Below, one piece after another: positions 14,400-23,448 of a stretch of DNA of 32,286 nucleotides; the stretch's first letter is position 1; every line of letters starts with the position of its first letter. The DNA lies in NCBI RefSeq assembly GCF_001683915.1, contig NZ_LXTT01000128.1, positions 1 to 32,286 of the forward strand, given 5' to 3'. Source of the stretch: Allomuricauda sp. CP2A. GTDB lineage: Bacteria > Bacteroidota > Bacteroidia > Flavobacteriales > Flavobacteriaceae. Below the pieces are notes generated by a model that worked only from the letters and a program-made list of their open reading frames with translations, had not been told where the DNA came from and ran no database searches. The translations under genes were made by a program, and so were the position numbers.

Positions 14400-14436
14400 T
14401 AAAGATAAGGTTATATCATTATATAAGCAAATGCTT
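14400..14436 (-). promoter_or_regulatory. arsR-merTP promoter with operator
   Basis: Leftward strand: -33 TTTG (14431 to 14428), a 20-nt spacer, then TATCTTTA (14407 to 14400), a one-mismatch -7 box. The -33 box lies inside the palindrome AAGCAAATGCTT (14425-14436), a good ArsR operator candidate. The predicted transcript start would be only about 8 nt before the arsR ATG. Confidence 0.65.
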
Positions 14437-14969
14437 AAATAAATTGTGTTTTTTTATGACCGGTTTATGGAACGACTGGCTTATCCTTCAAGGAAGCATC
14501 CCATTACAGGTCAACTTGCCCCTTTTGAATAGGACTTTTATACATCCGACGTGGCCTTTAGTACTGCCCGCTACATAAATTGAATCTTTTAGGCCACCAT
14601 TTTGTACTATGATTAAGACCGTTTATTACGGTCAGTTGGACACCTGTCCATTACAAGGAACGTTTGCTTGTTCCACTTGCCAACTGTACTTTGTTTCGTG
14701 TTGCATGGCAGTTGTAGAGGCTTGTTCCAGAAGTGATTTATTTTTTCGGTTATATGAGCGTTCTTGGATACTTTGATTTTTTCCAGACGAATTGGGATTG
14801 GGACGTGCTCTGGTAAAGCCATAGCCTTTTGGGGCGTTGGAATGGATTGGAAATTTCCTGTCTTGAATTTTGGATGGTCCGGATTGCCCCATTTGATCAT
14901 CCCTTGAAATTTGAAATGGAATGCTCTTGGTTCCACACACTAAATCTTCAATAGGTCCTTTCCGAATTT
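14437..14969. other. Divergent intergenic region with nested inverted repeats
   Basis: This separates the leftward arsR operon from the rightward czc operon. The leftward frames here look like chance. Inverted repeats cluster at 14617-14686: GACCGT-TTATT-ACGGTC (14617-14633), GGACA-CC-TGTCC (14638-14649), GGAAC/GTTCC (14657-14674), and CAGTTGG/CCAACTG (14633-14639 with 14680-14686) closing the last two into a branched fold. The rest shows nothing I recognise. Confidence 0.45.
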
Positions 14970-15009
14970 TGCAATGCAGTTGCACCAAAGTTCTGTTATC
15001 TTTGCAAAG
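14970..15009 (+). promoter_or_regulatory. czc operon promoter with putative Fur/Zur-type operator
   Basis: TATCTTTG (14997-15004) matches the -7 consensus exactly. TGCAA-TGCAG-TTGCA (14970-14984) is a 5-5-5 inverted repeat lying over the expected -33 region. A second palindrome CTTTGCAAAG (15000-15009) overlaps the -7 box. The operon encodes its own Fur-family regulator, a likely ligand for one of these sites. The GTG start of the next gene sits where transcription would begin. Confidence 0.55.
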
Positions 15010-15317
15010 TGAAATTTTTTACCGTCATATTATCCATCTACGTATTGGCACTCAATGTGGTTCCTTGCAGTGATGCGGGTAACGTAACAGAAGACTCCCA
15101 AGGTGTTTATCTGGTTCAATTTGATGGTGAACACAGCGAGAATTGTGAACTATGCTCACCATTTTGCCACTGCCATTGCTGCCATGTGCACACGGTGGAT
15201 TTTGGTATAGCTCGATTCCAGCCGCTTCAAGAGACTTACCTTGAAGATGATTTCACCCATTTTGAAGGATTGGGCAAGGAATTTACCGACCCACTATTTC
15301 AACCTCCACAGGTTTAA
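15009..15317 (+). CDS. Small exported Cys/His-rich protein (DUF6660-like)
   Basis: A 102-aa protein with a signal-like N-terminus (MKFFTVILSIYVLALNVVPC) and then a Cys/His cluster, CELCSPFCHCHCCHVH at about 46-61. The pattern (MKFF start, PCSD, then CSPFCxCxCC) is that of a DUF6660-like small protein commonly placed before CusA/CzcA pumps in Bacteroidota. The start codon is GTG at 15009, chosen because it gives the family's MKFF start. The cluster suggests metal binding in the periplasm, perhaps sensing or delivery to the pump, but no function is established. It is first in the czc operon; 123 nt separate it from czcA. Confidence 0.72.
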   Translation: MKFFTVILSIYVLALNVVPCSDAGNVTEDSQGVYLVQFDGEHSENCELCSPFCHCHCCHVHTVDFGIARFQPLQETYLEDDFTHFEGLGKEFTDPLFQPPQV

Positions 15318-15440
15318 TTCAGTTTTACAGGATAGCTATATCCGATTATGAGGTTTATGGACTTTGAACTTTTCAAAGACCTGTTCCCTCATACTTGCAA
15401 CCCTATTGCATTGGTTCAACTGAATTAAAACACATTTTAT

Positions 15441-18400
15441 ATGATCAACAGAATCATTGATTTTTCAATCAATAACAAATTTATTATAGGTCTGCTGACC
15501 CTCGCATTGATTGGTGCGGGCGTTTATAGCATGACCCAAGTTCCCATCGATGCCGTACCGGATATCACCAATAATCAAGTACAGGTCATCACCCAATCAC
15601 CTAATCTGGGAACAGAGGATATTGAACAATTCGTGACCTATCCCGTGGAAGTTGCGATGAGCAACCTGCCCAATGTCAAGGAAATCCGCTCTGTTTCCCG
15701 TTTTGGGCTTTCTGTGGTGACCATTGTATTTGACGATGAGGTGGGCACTTATTTGCCCAGACAACTTGTAGCCGAAAAACTGCCCGAGGTTCAGGAACAG
15801 ATCCCTTCTGGCTTTGGCAAACCCGTTATGGGGCCAATTTCAACGGGATTGGGCGAAATCTACCAATATACCCTTGAAGTAGATGATGAACATCAAGGTG
15901 AATATTCGGCAACGGAACTGCGAACGATGCAGGACTGGATTGTACGGAGACAGATGGCCATGGTACCCGGCGTGGTCGAGGTAAACGCCTTTGGCGGAAA
16001 CAAAAAGCAATACGAAGTGGCGGTTGACCCGGACGAACTTCGCGCCATTGGTATAACCATTACAGAAGTGTTCTCGGCCCTAGAGAACAACAACCAGAAT
16101 ACAGGTGGGGCCTACATCGAGCGTAACCACCAAGCCAACTTCATTCGTGGTGAAGGGCTGGCCAGGACCATATCGGATATTGAAAACATGGTGGTCAAGG
16201 CCGTTAATGGCATTCCCATCAAAGTGAAGGATATAGGTAAGGTAAGCATGGGAAGTGCAGTACGCTATGGTGCGCTTACCAAAGATGGAAAGGGTGAAGC
16301 TGTGGGCGGAATGATCTTGATGCTCAAAGGGGCAAATTCCAACGAGGTGATCGAGAACGTGACCCGACGTGTGGAACAGATACAACGGTCCCTTCCTGAA
16401 GGAGTGTCCATCAAACCTTTCCTTGACCGCAGCGAATTGATCGCCGAGACAACAGGCACGGTAACGGGGAACCTTTTGGAAGGTGGGCTTATCGTGATCT
16501 TCGTGTTGGCCTTGTTATTGGGAAATTGGCGTGGCGGACTCATTGTGGCTTCGACCATACCCTTATCCCTATTGTTTGCCTTTATTCTGATGAATGTTTT
16601 TGACGTATGGGCAAACTTGATGAGCTTGGGGGCAATCGATTTTGGAATCATTGTGGATGGTGCGGTGATCATCGTAGAGGGCACCGTTTTTTTAATGTAC
16701 TCCTATGTGGTCAAAAAGAATGGCGTTAGTGCGGAAACACGGGATGACATCGCCGCCAAGGCCTCCAAAAAAATGATGAACGCCGCTTTCTTTGGCCAGC
16801 TGATCATTCTAATCGTGTTCCTGCCCATTTTAGCCTTGGAGGGCGTCGAAGGGAAAATGTTCCGGCCCATGGCCCTCACCTTCATTTTCGCCATGATCGG
16901 GGCCATGCTATTGTGTCTTACCTATGTGCCCATGGTTTCGGCATTGTTCCTACGGCCGCCAAAATCCAAAAAACAATCCTATGGCGATAGGTTCGTGCAT
17001 TGGATTGAGCAGAAATATGAACCGTTGTTGACCAAATCACTTTCCAAGGCCAAAATGGTCGTAAGCATTGCCCTTGGCCTTTTTGCCATTGCCATTTTCG
17101 CCTTTACGAGAATGGGCGGTGAGTTTATCCCGCAATTGGACGAAGGTGATATTGCCTTTCACGCGATCTTGAAACCCGGCAGTTCCCTGTCGGAAACCAT
17201 CGAAACCACGACAAAGATTGAACGTATCGTGAAGGCCGAATTTCCCGAAGCGGAAACCGTTCTCAGCCGTATCGGTGTCGCCGATGTACCAACGGACCCG
17301 ATGCCCATGGATATCGCCGATGTCTTCGTTATCCTCAAACCAACGGATGAATGGACATCTGCAGAAAGCAAGGATGAATTGGTGGAAAAAATGAAGGAGG
17401 CCATCAGTATCGTTCCCGGTGTGAATTTTGAGTTTACCCAACCTATAGAAATGCGCTTCAACGAACTACTTACGGGTGTTCGTGAGGATGTGGCCATTAA
17501 ATTGTTCGGGGAAGACCTCGGCATATTGGCAAGCAAGGCCGAGGAAATGGGGGAAATCATTGCCACCGTTCCCGGTGTGGCAGATATGAAAGTTGAGGCC
17601 ACGGACGGCCTGCCACAAATCACCATTGACTATAACCGCAATAAATTGGCACAGTACGGTCTAAAGATCGAACAGCTCAATAAAGTGGTACAGGCCGCCT
17701 TTGCAGGAGGAAAGGCGGGCGTAATCTTCGAGGGTGAAAAACGGTTTGACCTGGTCGTAAGACTTCAAAAGGAAAACCGGCAAGGCATCGAGGACATCCA
17801 GAACCTGTTCATCAACCTGCCCAATGGTTTGCAAATCCCATTACGGGAAATTGCCGAGGTAAGTTATGAACCCGGCCCGATGCAGATAAGCCGTGACAAT
17901 ACCAATAGGCGGACCTATGTGGGCATCAATATTCGCGACCGTGATGTAAAATCCGTTGTAGAGGATATCCAAGAAAAATTGGATGCCCAGTTTGACCTGC
18001 CCACAGGATATTACATTCGGTATGGTGGTGCTTTCGAAAATCTGGAACGCGCCAGCAATAGATTGCAAACTGTTGTCCCTATTGCCTTGTTCCTGATTTT
18101 CATATTGATTTATTTTGCGCTAAAGTCCTTTCCACAGACCTTGATGATCTACCTCGCCATCCCGATGGCCACCATTGGCGGTGTGTTCGCCCTCTGGTTA
18201 AGGGATATGCCCTTTAGTATTTCCGCGGGGGTCGGCTTTATCGTGCTTTTTGGCGTGGCCGTTCTGAACGGACTCGTCATGATAAGTGGTCTCAATGAAC
18301 TGAAGGAAGAAGGCGTGACCAATCTTAAAGGTAGAATTATAGAAGGCACCAAAAGACGGATTCGTCCCATTATGCTCACGGCCTTTACGGATATTTTAGG

Positions 18401-19814
18401 GTTTCTTCCCATGGCCGTTTCGGCTTCGGCCGGGGCAGAGGTACAGCGACCTTTGGCCACCGTGGTCGTTGGTGGCTTGATAACTTCGACCCTCTTGACC
18501 CTCTTTATCCTACCCATCTTTTACCAATGGGTCGAGGGACGTTCGGAACGGATGAGGAAACCCGACCCGAAATGGGTTACCCCTGTGGTCATGGTCCTTC
18601 TTTTGTTCGCCACCGCACTGCCTGCCAAAATGCATGCGCAAGAAGGTTTTGAAAATGCACGGCAGATCCAGCCTAAAGATTCACTGCCCGCTATTTCATT
18701 GGAAGAGGCGGTGGAAGTTTCCAGGAAAAACTACCCGCTGTTGAAAGCGAAACAATGGGAGGTCCAAAAACAAACCGCCCTAAAAGGTATGGCTTACGAC
18801 CTTGGCAATACCCAAGTCTTCACAGGTGGCGAAGAAATTGCGGACGGACAAGGAATTTATACCTTGGTTGGGGTTGGACAACAGAATATCGACCTGTTGG
18901 GCATCAGTGCAAAAAGGCGTTTGCAGAGACAACGCATCGCTTTGGCCGAGACAGCTCTTGACCTTTCCGAACTGCAAGTGGAACAGGAGGTCAAAAAGGC
19001 TTGGTCAGAAGCCTATCGACAACGACAGAAATTTGAACTGTACCGTGAACTGGATTCCATTTATTCACAATTTAAAAAAGCAATAGAACTCAACTTCAAG
19101 GTAGAGGCCATTTCCCGGCTGGAATATTCATCGGCCACAAATCAGGCCTTACAAATCAACAATCAACTGCAACAGGCCGAAAGTGATTATGCCATCGCCC
19201 TGCAAAAGCTCAATCTTTGGTTGGTTTCGGACATCTACTATTCCGTTCCAGAAAAGCTTGATGAAAGTTCGGTAACGGTTTTGGGATGGGACGGGGATTT
19301 GGGAAAACACCCAGCGCTGGAACTTTCACAAAGGAGCATCGAGGAGGCCGAGGCGACATACGATGCGGCACGTGCCGACCTGCTGCCTAAGTTCAACCTT
19401 CAGGGCGGACTGCAACAGGTCAATGGCAATAGCGGGTTCTACACCTATCAAGCCGGCATTTCGGTTCCTTTGTTTTCAGGTGGACAGCGTAGTCAAGCCA
19501 AGGCCGCCAAAATTGAAAGTGAAATCGCAAAGACCAATGCAGATTATACCAAACGCCAGCTGCAATCCGAATATCGGCAGGCGGTGCAAGCCTATCGGAA
19601 ATGGAGCGCATCGTGGCAATTTTATAGGGACAAGGCCTTGCCGCTTGCCCAAGAGCAGCGCAGGGGAGCGTTGTTGGCCTACGTGGAGGGTGCGGTGGAC
19701 TATGCAGCGTTCACACAGATTATTCGGGATGCCATAAACACGGAAATGGATGCACTTGACGCTCTTGACAACTATCTAGAATCAGTATTTGAATTACAAT
19801 ATTTTAAACAATAG
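15441..19814 (+). CDS. czcA: CzcA-type RND metal efflux pump fused to a TolC-like outer-membrane factor
   Basis: A 1457-aa fusion. Residues 1 to about 1040 are a heavy-metal RND proton antiporter: a first membrane helix, a large periplasmic loop, and in TM4 the motif AIDFGIIVDGAVIIVEG with D400 and D406, the DFG...DGA signature of Zn/Co/Cd (CzcA) rather than Cu/Ag (CusA) pumps. After the last RND helices comes VVMVLLLFATALPAKMHAQ (about 1049-1067), which looks like an internal signal peptide. Residues about 1068-1457 are a TolC/CzcC-type outer-membrane factor with long coiled helices. So czcC is carried inside czcA. With CzcB downstream (4-nt gap) this would export metal from periplasm or cytoplasm to the outside. 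Such fusions occur in Bacteroidota; whether they are cleaved is not known to me. Confidence 0.93.
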   Translation: MINRIIDFSINNKFIIGLLTLALIGAGVYSMTQVPIDAVPDITNNQVQVITQSPNLGTEDIEQFVTYPVEVAMSNLPNVKEIRSVSRFGLSVVTIVFDDEVGTYLPRQLVAEKLPEVQEQIPSGFGKPVMGPISTGLGEIYQYTLEVDDEHQGEYSATELRTMQDWIVRRQMAMVPGVVEVNAFGGNKKQYEVAVDPDELRAIGITITEVFSALENNNQNTGGAYIERNHQANFIRGEGLARTISDIENMVVKAVNGIPIKVKDIGKVSMGSAVRYGALTKDGKGEAVGGMILMLKGANSNEVIENVTRRVEQIQRSLPEGVSIKPFLDRSELIAETTGTVTGNLLEGGLIVIFVLALLLGNWRGGLIVASTIPLSLLFAFILMNVFDVWANLMSLGAIDFGIIVDGAVIIVEGTVFLMYSYVVKKNGVSAETRDDIAAKASKKMMNAAFFGQLIILIVFLPILALEGVEGKMFRPMALTFIFAMIGAMLLCLTYVPMVSALFLRPPKSKKQSYGDRFVHWIEQKYEPLLTKSLSKAKMVVSIALGLFAIAIFAFTRMGGEFIPQLDEGDIAFHAILKPGSSLSETIETTTKIERIVKAEFPEAETVLSRIGVADVPTDPMPMDIADVFVILKPTDEWTSAESKDELVEKMKEAISIVPGVNFEFTQPIEMRFNELLTGVREDVAIKLFGEDLGILASKAEEMGEIIATVPGVADMKVEATDGLPQITIDYNRNKLAQYGLKIEQLNKVVQAAFAGGKAGVIFEGEKRFDLVVRLQKENRQGIEDIQNLFINLPNGLQIPLREIAEVSYEPGPMQISRDNTNRRTYVGINIRDRDVKSVVEDIQEKLDAQFDLPTGYYIRYGGAFENLERASNRLQTVVPIALFLIFILIYFALKSFPQTLMIYLAIPMATIGGVFALWLRDMPFSISAGVGFIVLFGVAVLNGLVMISGLNELKEEGVTNLKGRIIEGTKRRIRPIMLTAFTDILGFLPMAVSASAGAEVQRPLATVVVGGLITSTLLTLFILPIFYQWVEGRSERMRKPDPKWVTPVVMVLLLFATALPAKMHAQEGFENARQIQPKDSLPAISLEEAVEVSRKNYPLLKAKQWEVQKQTALKGMAYDLGNTQVFTGGEEIADGQGIYTLVGVGQQNIDLLGISAKRRLQRQRIALAETALDLSELQVEQEVKKAWSEAYRQRQKFELYRELDSIYSQFKKAIELNFKVEAISRLEYSSATNQALQINNQLQQAESDYAIALQKLNLWLVSDIYYSVPEKLDESSVTVLGWDGDLGKHPALELSQRSIEEAEATYDAARADLLPKFNLQGGLQQVNGNSGFYTYQAGISVPLFSGGQRSQAKAAKIESEIAKTNADYTKRQLQSEYRQAVQAYRKWSASWQFYRDKALPLAQEQRRGALLAYVEGAVDYAAFTQIIRDAINTEMDALDALDNYLESVFELQYFKQ

Positions 19815-19818
19815 ACAA

Positions 19819-21018
19819 ATGAACAATCTTTTTAAATATAGCGTTATCGGGCTCGTGACGATGCTCTTGGTTCTTACTTCCTGTGGGAATTCCAAAGCCG
19901 ATACTGAGGAAGCAAAGCAAAAAAATCCTGAAGTGGGTGAAATGCACAAAGAAGGTGAAGCCAAAGAAGCCATGCTAACGGAAACGCAATTCCGCAACCT
20001 TAACATGAAAATCGATACCGTTGCCCCACGTGTTATGAAGCAATATGTGGAGGCCAATGGCCAACTGGAGGTCCCACCACAGAACGAAGCGACCATTACT
20101 ACCGTCGTGGGTGCCAATGTGGTGTCCATAGAGGTCATTGAAGGCGACAAAGTAAGCAAAGGTCAAACGGTTGCCTATCTGTCCCACCCCAATATCATCC
20201 AGAAACAGACCGATTTCCTGAACGCCTACAGTAACAGCCAGTTTCTTAAGAAGGAATTTGAAAGACAAAAAACCCTGTATGATGCCGGGGTGGGCAGCGG
20301 GGCCAACTTTCAAAAGGCCGAAGCGGAATACCGGGCCTCCCAAAGCCTAGCAAAAGGATTGGAAGCACAGTTGGAACAATTGAACATTAGTGCATCCGGG
20401 GTCAGAAACGGTACGATTTACCAACGGGTGGCATTGCGAAGTCCCATTGAGGGATTTGTCCAAAAAGTAGCGGTCAAAACCGGGCAGTACGTAGAACCGC
20501 AGACCGACCTATTTGAAATCGTTGACACCCATCACGTCCATGCCGATTTAATGGTGTTTGAAAAGGATGTGTACAAAGTAAAGGTAGGCCAGCAAGTATC
20601 CTTCAATGTGCAATCCATTCCCGGAAAGGAACTTACTGCGAAAATTTATTCCGTAGGGAAAACTTTCGAGCAAAATCCCAAAGCGATACACGTCCATGCT
20701 GAAATCGAGAACAAGGAAGGGCAGCTGATTCCAGGGATGTATGTTGAAGGACGGATTGAAATCCAAAAATCCGAGACCGTTGCGGTGCCTGAAAGTGCAA
20801 TAAGTTCAAACGAAGGAAAGAAGTATATTTTTAAAGCGGAGCGTGAAGGCAATGACTGGAGCTTCAAACCTGTCGAAATTAACACAGGCCCAAATGACGG
20901 GGATTGGGTCGCCATCGATTTTGTAGATTCCGTTGGGCCATATACTACATTTGCATACAACAATGCCTACTATTTAATGGCCCAAATGAAAAAAGGGGAT
21001 GCGGGACATAGCCATTGA
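19819..21018 (+). CDS. czcB: CzcB-type periplasmic adaptor (membrane fusion) lipoprotein
   Basis: A 399-aa RND adaptor that links the inner-membrane pump to the outer-membrane factor. I chose the ATG at 19819 (MNNLFKYSVIG), giving a clean signal peptide and lipobox LVLTSC, over one 30 nt upstream that overlaps czcA. After an acidic, Lys/Glu-rich linker come the lipoyl/barrel-sandwich halves (about 60-110, TTVVGANVVSIEVIEGDKVSKG, and about 205-250, LRSPIEGFVQKVAVKTGQYV) flanking a helical hairpin (110-190), then the beta-barrel. The C-terminus ends in GDAGHSH, which may bind metal. It follows czcA by 4 nt, so is translated with it. Confidence 0.92.
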   Translation: MNNLFKYSVIGLVTMLLVLTSCGNSKADTEEAKQKNPEVGEMHKEGEAKEAMLTETQFRNLNMKIDTVAPRVMKQYVEANGQLEVPPQNEATITTVVGANVVSIEVIEGDKVSKGQTVAYLSHPNIIQKQTDFLNAYSNSQFLKKEFERQKTLYDAGVGSGANFQKAEAEYRASQSLAKGLEAQLEQLNISASGVRNGTIYQRVALRSPIEGFVQKVAVKTGQYVEPQTDLFEIVDTHHVHADLMVFEKDVYKVKVGQQVSFNVQSIPGKELTAKIYSVGKTFEQNPKAIHVHAEIENKEGQLIPGMYVEGRIEIQKSETVAVPESAISSNEGKKYIFKAEREGNDWSFKPVEINTGPNDGDWVAIDFVDSVGPYTTFAYNNAYYLMAQMKKGDAGHSH

Positions 21019-21030
21019 TAAAATTACAAT

Positions 21031-21450
21031 ATGATGACAGAAATTGAAAAAACATTGGAAAACAAAGGTGTACGCCCAACGGCGATGCGTATTTTGATCT
21101 ATAAATATTTGGCTGAAAAGGAAGTGGCCATTGCCCTGACCGATATGGAGAACGCTTTCTCAAAAGCGGACAGAACCACATTGTACCGGACCCTGAAGAC
21201 CTTTGAGGAAAAACGCATTGTGCACCAAATAGATGATGGCACCAATATTTCAAAGTATGCCCTGTGCGAACCAGGTTGCAATTGTGAAATGGAACAAGAT
21301 CTGCACCTGCACTTTCATTGCGATAACTGTGATGAAACGGTCTGTCTCACTGAGCATAAGATTCCCCATATCAATCTACCTGATGGGTATGTGGCAGAAA
21401 ATGCCAATTTGGTCATTAAGGGAATCTGCGACAAATGCAGCGGTCAATAA
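21031..21450 (+). CDS. Fur-family metal-dependent repressor
   Basis: A 139-aa Fur/Zur-type regulator: winged helix at about 10-80 (GVRPTAMRILIYKYL, DRTTLYRTLKTFEEKRIVHQI) and a dimerization part with the His-rich metal site DLHLHFHCDNC (90-100). Two CxxC pairs (97/100 and 133/136) form the structural zinc site. It is encoded within the czc operon, 12 nt after czcB, which points to a zinc-type sensor controlling efflux. The 5-5-5 inverted repeat at 14970-14984 is a candidate operator. Classic Fur proteins repress with metal bound; an efflux operon would need the opposite logic or a metal-released repressor, so its mode here is open. Confidence 0.88.
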   Translation: MMTEIEKTLENKGVRPTAMRILIYKYLAEKEVAIALTDMENAFSKADRTTLYRTLKTFEEKRIVHQIDDGTNISKYALCEPGCNCEMEQDLHLHFHCDNCDETVCLTEHKIPHINLPDGYVAENANLVIKGICDKCSGQ

Positions 21451-21492
21451 ATGCACTTCCGTTGCACGAAACTAATTACGACCTTACCGTCT

Positions 21493-23448
21493 ATGAAAAA
21501 GAAAAAAGTAAAACTACGTGATCTAGGTTCAAAGGAACGCCAGGGCGAAAGTGGCCATAACCATGGTGGTCCTGAAGGTGTATCTAAATTCAAGACCTAT
21601 TTACCGGCCATTTTCAGTTTTGTAATGCTCATCATCGGCATTGCAGTGGACTATTTTGATGCTTTCCCGTTTTTCAAGGGCTGGATAAGGATTATATGGT
21701 ACACCCTTGCCTATTTGCCTGTTGGTTTCCCTGTCATCAGAGAAGGTTGGAACAGTATAAAGCATGGTGATTTCTTTACTGAATTTTTCCTGATGTCCAT
21801 TGCCACTCTAGGGGCCTTTGCCATAGGCGAATACCCAGAGGGCGTGGCCGTAATGTTGTTTTACGCCGTGGGCGAACTGTTCCAAAATGCAGCAGTCAAT
21901 CGGGCAAAGGGAAATATTAAGGCCCTTTTGGATGCGCGACCGGACGAAGCTTTGGTGCTTCGTAACGGGAATTTCGTTACCGTAAATCCCCAAACCGTCG
22001 AGATTGGCGAAAGGATACAAGTACGTGTGGGGGAGAAAATCCCCTTGGACGGCATTCTCTTATCCGAAAGAGCTTCTCTCAATACGGCGGCAATTACTGG
22101 CGAAAGTAAGCCCGATACGATAAATAGAGACGAAAAAGTCTATGCCGGAAGTATTAATCTCGAGGGTGTTATCGATGTAGAAACCTCCAAAGAATTCAAG
22201 GATAGTTCCATCACTCGAATCTTGGATATGGTACAAAACGCTACAGCCAGAAAATCAAAGACAGAACTGTTCATCAGAAAATTTGCAAGAATTTATACGC
22301 CCATTGTAGTTTTCCTTGCCATTGGATTAACGTTCTTGCCCTACTTTTTTCTAAATGACTATGTATTTAAGGATTGGCTTTATCGCGCTTTAATATTCCT
22401 TGTCGTTTCCTGTCCCTGTGCCTTGGTCATTTCCATTCCGCTCGGCTATTTTGGTGGTCTGGGAGCGGCATCCCGAAATGGGATTCTTTTCAAAGGTGCA
22501 TCTTTTTTGGAAGCAATCACCAAAGTGAACACGGTAGTGATGGACAAAACGGGAACCGTTACCAAAGGGGTTTTTAAAATCAAGGAGATCAAGACCGCGC
22601 AATTTGAGGAAGCCAAGTTTATGAAATACCTGATGGCCATGGAGGAACAATCTACCCATCCCATAGCAAAAGCAATTTTGGAATACAAAGCCGAAGGCAC
22701 GGATATAAAGGCAACCGATGTATCGGAAGTTGCAGGAAAGGGATTAAGGGGAACGGTCAATGGGAAAACAGTGCTGGTGGGCAATAAAGCCCTAATGGCC
22801 TCAAACAACATTGATGTACCTTCAGAAACCGATGATATTGTAGATTCTATTGTAATGTTGGCCATTGATGAAAAATTTGCAGGCTATGTTACCATTGCAG
22901 ATGAACTCAAGGAAGATGCCCATCAAGCCATCCAACAAATCAGGGATGCCGGGATTTCGAAAATCATAATGCTTTCGGGTGACAAAGATTCCATAACGCA
23001 ACAAGTCTCGAAAAAGTTGAACTTTGATTGGGCAAAGGGCGGCCTGTTGCCAGAAGATAAGCTCGGCGAAGTCGAAGAACTCAAAAAACAATCAGACACC
23101 AAAGTGGCCTTTATGGGCGATGGCATTAATGATGCGCCCGTTCTGGCCATCAGCGATGTGGGCATTGCCATGGGAGGCTTGGGTAGTGATGTGGCCATTG
23201 AAACAGCAGATGTCATCATTCAGACCGACCAACCGAGCAAGATGGCACGAGCCATTAAAATAGGACGCTCCACCCGAAAGATAGTTTGGCAAAATATTGG
23301 GCTCGCTTTTGGCGTGAAGGCATTTGTGCTCATCCTTGGAGCGGGAGGCCTAGCCACGATGTGGGAAGCAGTTTTTGCTGATGTGGGGGTTGCCTTATTG
23401 GCAATATTGAATGCTGTTCGACTTCAGCGGATGAAGTGGAACACTTAG
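21493..23448 (+). CDS. Zn/Cd-exporting P1B-type ATPase
   Basis: A 651-aa heavy-metal P-type ATPase. Motifs: the transmembrane metal site SCPCALV (Cys307, Cys309), TGES in the actuator domain, phosphorylation Asp351 in DKTGTVTKG, HP in THPIAKAI, and GDGINDAPVLA. The last helix region has WEAVFADVGVALLAILNA with the conserved Asp of Zn/Cd/Pb pumps (ZntA/CadA group). There is no N-terminal HMA domain; instead a short basic tail with a His patch (SGHNHGG, about residues 19-25). I chose the ATG at 21493 (MKKKKVKL); one at 21451 directly after the fur stop would add 14 residues. It is last of the czc operon and moves metal from cytoplasm to periplasm for the RND pump. A decayed homologous 3' end lies at 2781-2861. 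Confidence 0.92.
   Translation: MKKKKVKLRDLGSKERQGESGHNHGGPEGVSKFKTYLPAIFSFVMLIIGIAVDYFDAFPFFKGWIRIIWYTLAYLPVGFPVIREGWNSIKHGDFFTEFFLMSIATLGAFAIGEYPEGVAVMLFYAVGELFQNAAVNRAKGNIKALLDARPDEALVLRNGNFVTVNPQTVEIGERIQVRVGEKIPLDGILLSERASLNTAAITGESKPDTINRDEKVYAGSINLEGVIDVETSKEFKDSSITRILDMVQNATARKSKTELFIRKFARIYTPIVVFLAIGLTFLPYFFLNDYVFKDWLYRALIFLVVSCPCALVISIPLGYFGGLGAASRNGILFKGASFLEAITKVNTVVMDKTGTVTKGVFKIKEIKTAQFEEAKFMKYLMAMEEQSTHPIAKAILEYKAEGTDIKATDVSEVAGKGLRGTVNGKTVLVGNKALMASNNIDVPSETDDIVDSIVMLAIDEKFAGYVTIADELKEDAHQAIQQIRDAGISKIIMLSGDKDSITQQVSKKLNFDWAKGGLLPEDKLGEVEELKKQSDTKVAFMGDGINDAPVLAISDVGIAMGGLGSDVAIETADVIIQTDQPSKMARAIKIGRSTRKIVWQNIGLAFGVKAFVLILGAGGLATMWEAVFADVGVALLAILNAVRLQRMKWNT

Noticed and set aside
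14613..14988. Two overlapping leftward frames of 107 and 118 codons
   Set aside because: Overlapping frames in a repeat-rich intergenic region, with low-complexity and no motif; neither continues a neighbouring gene.
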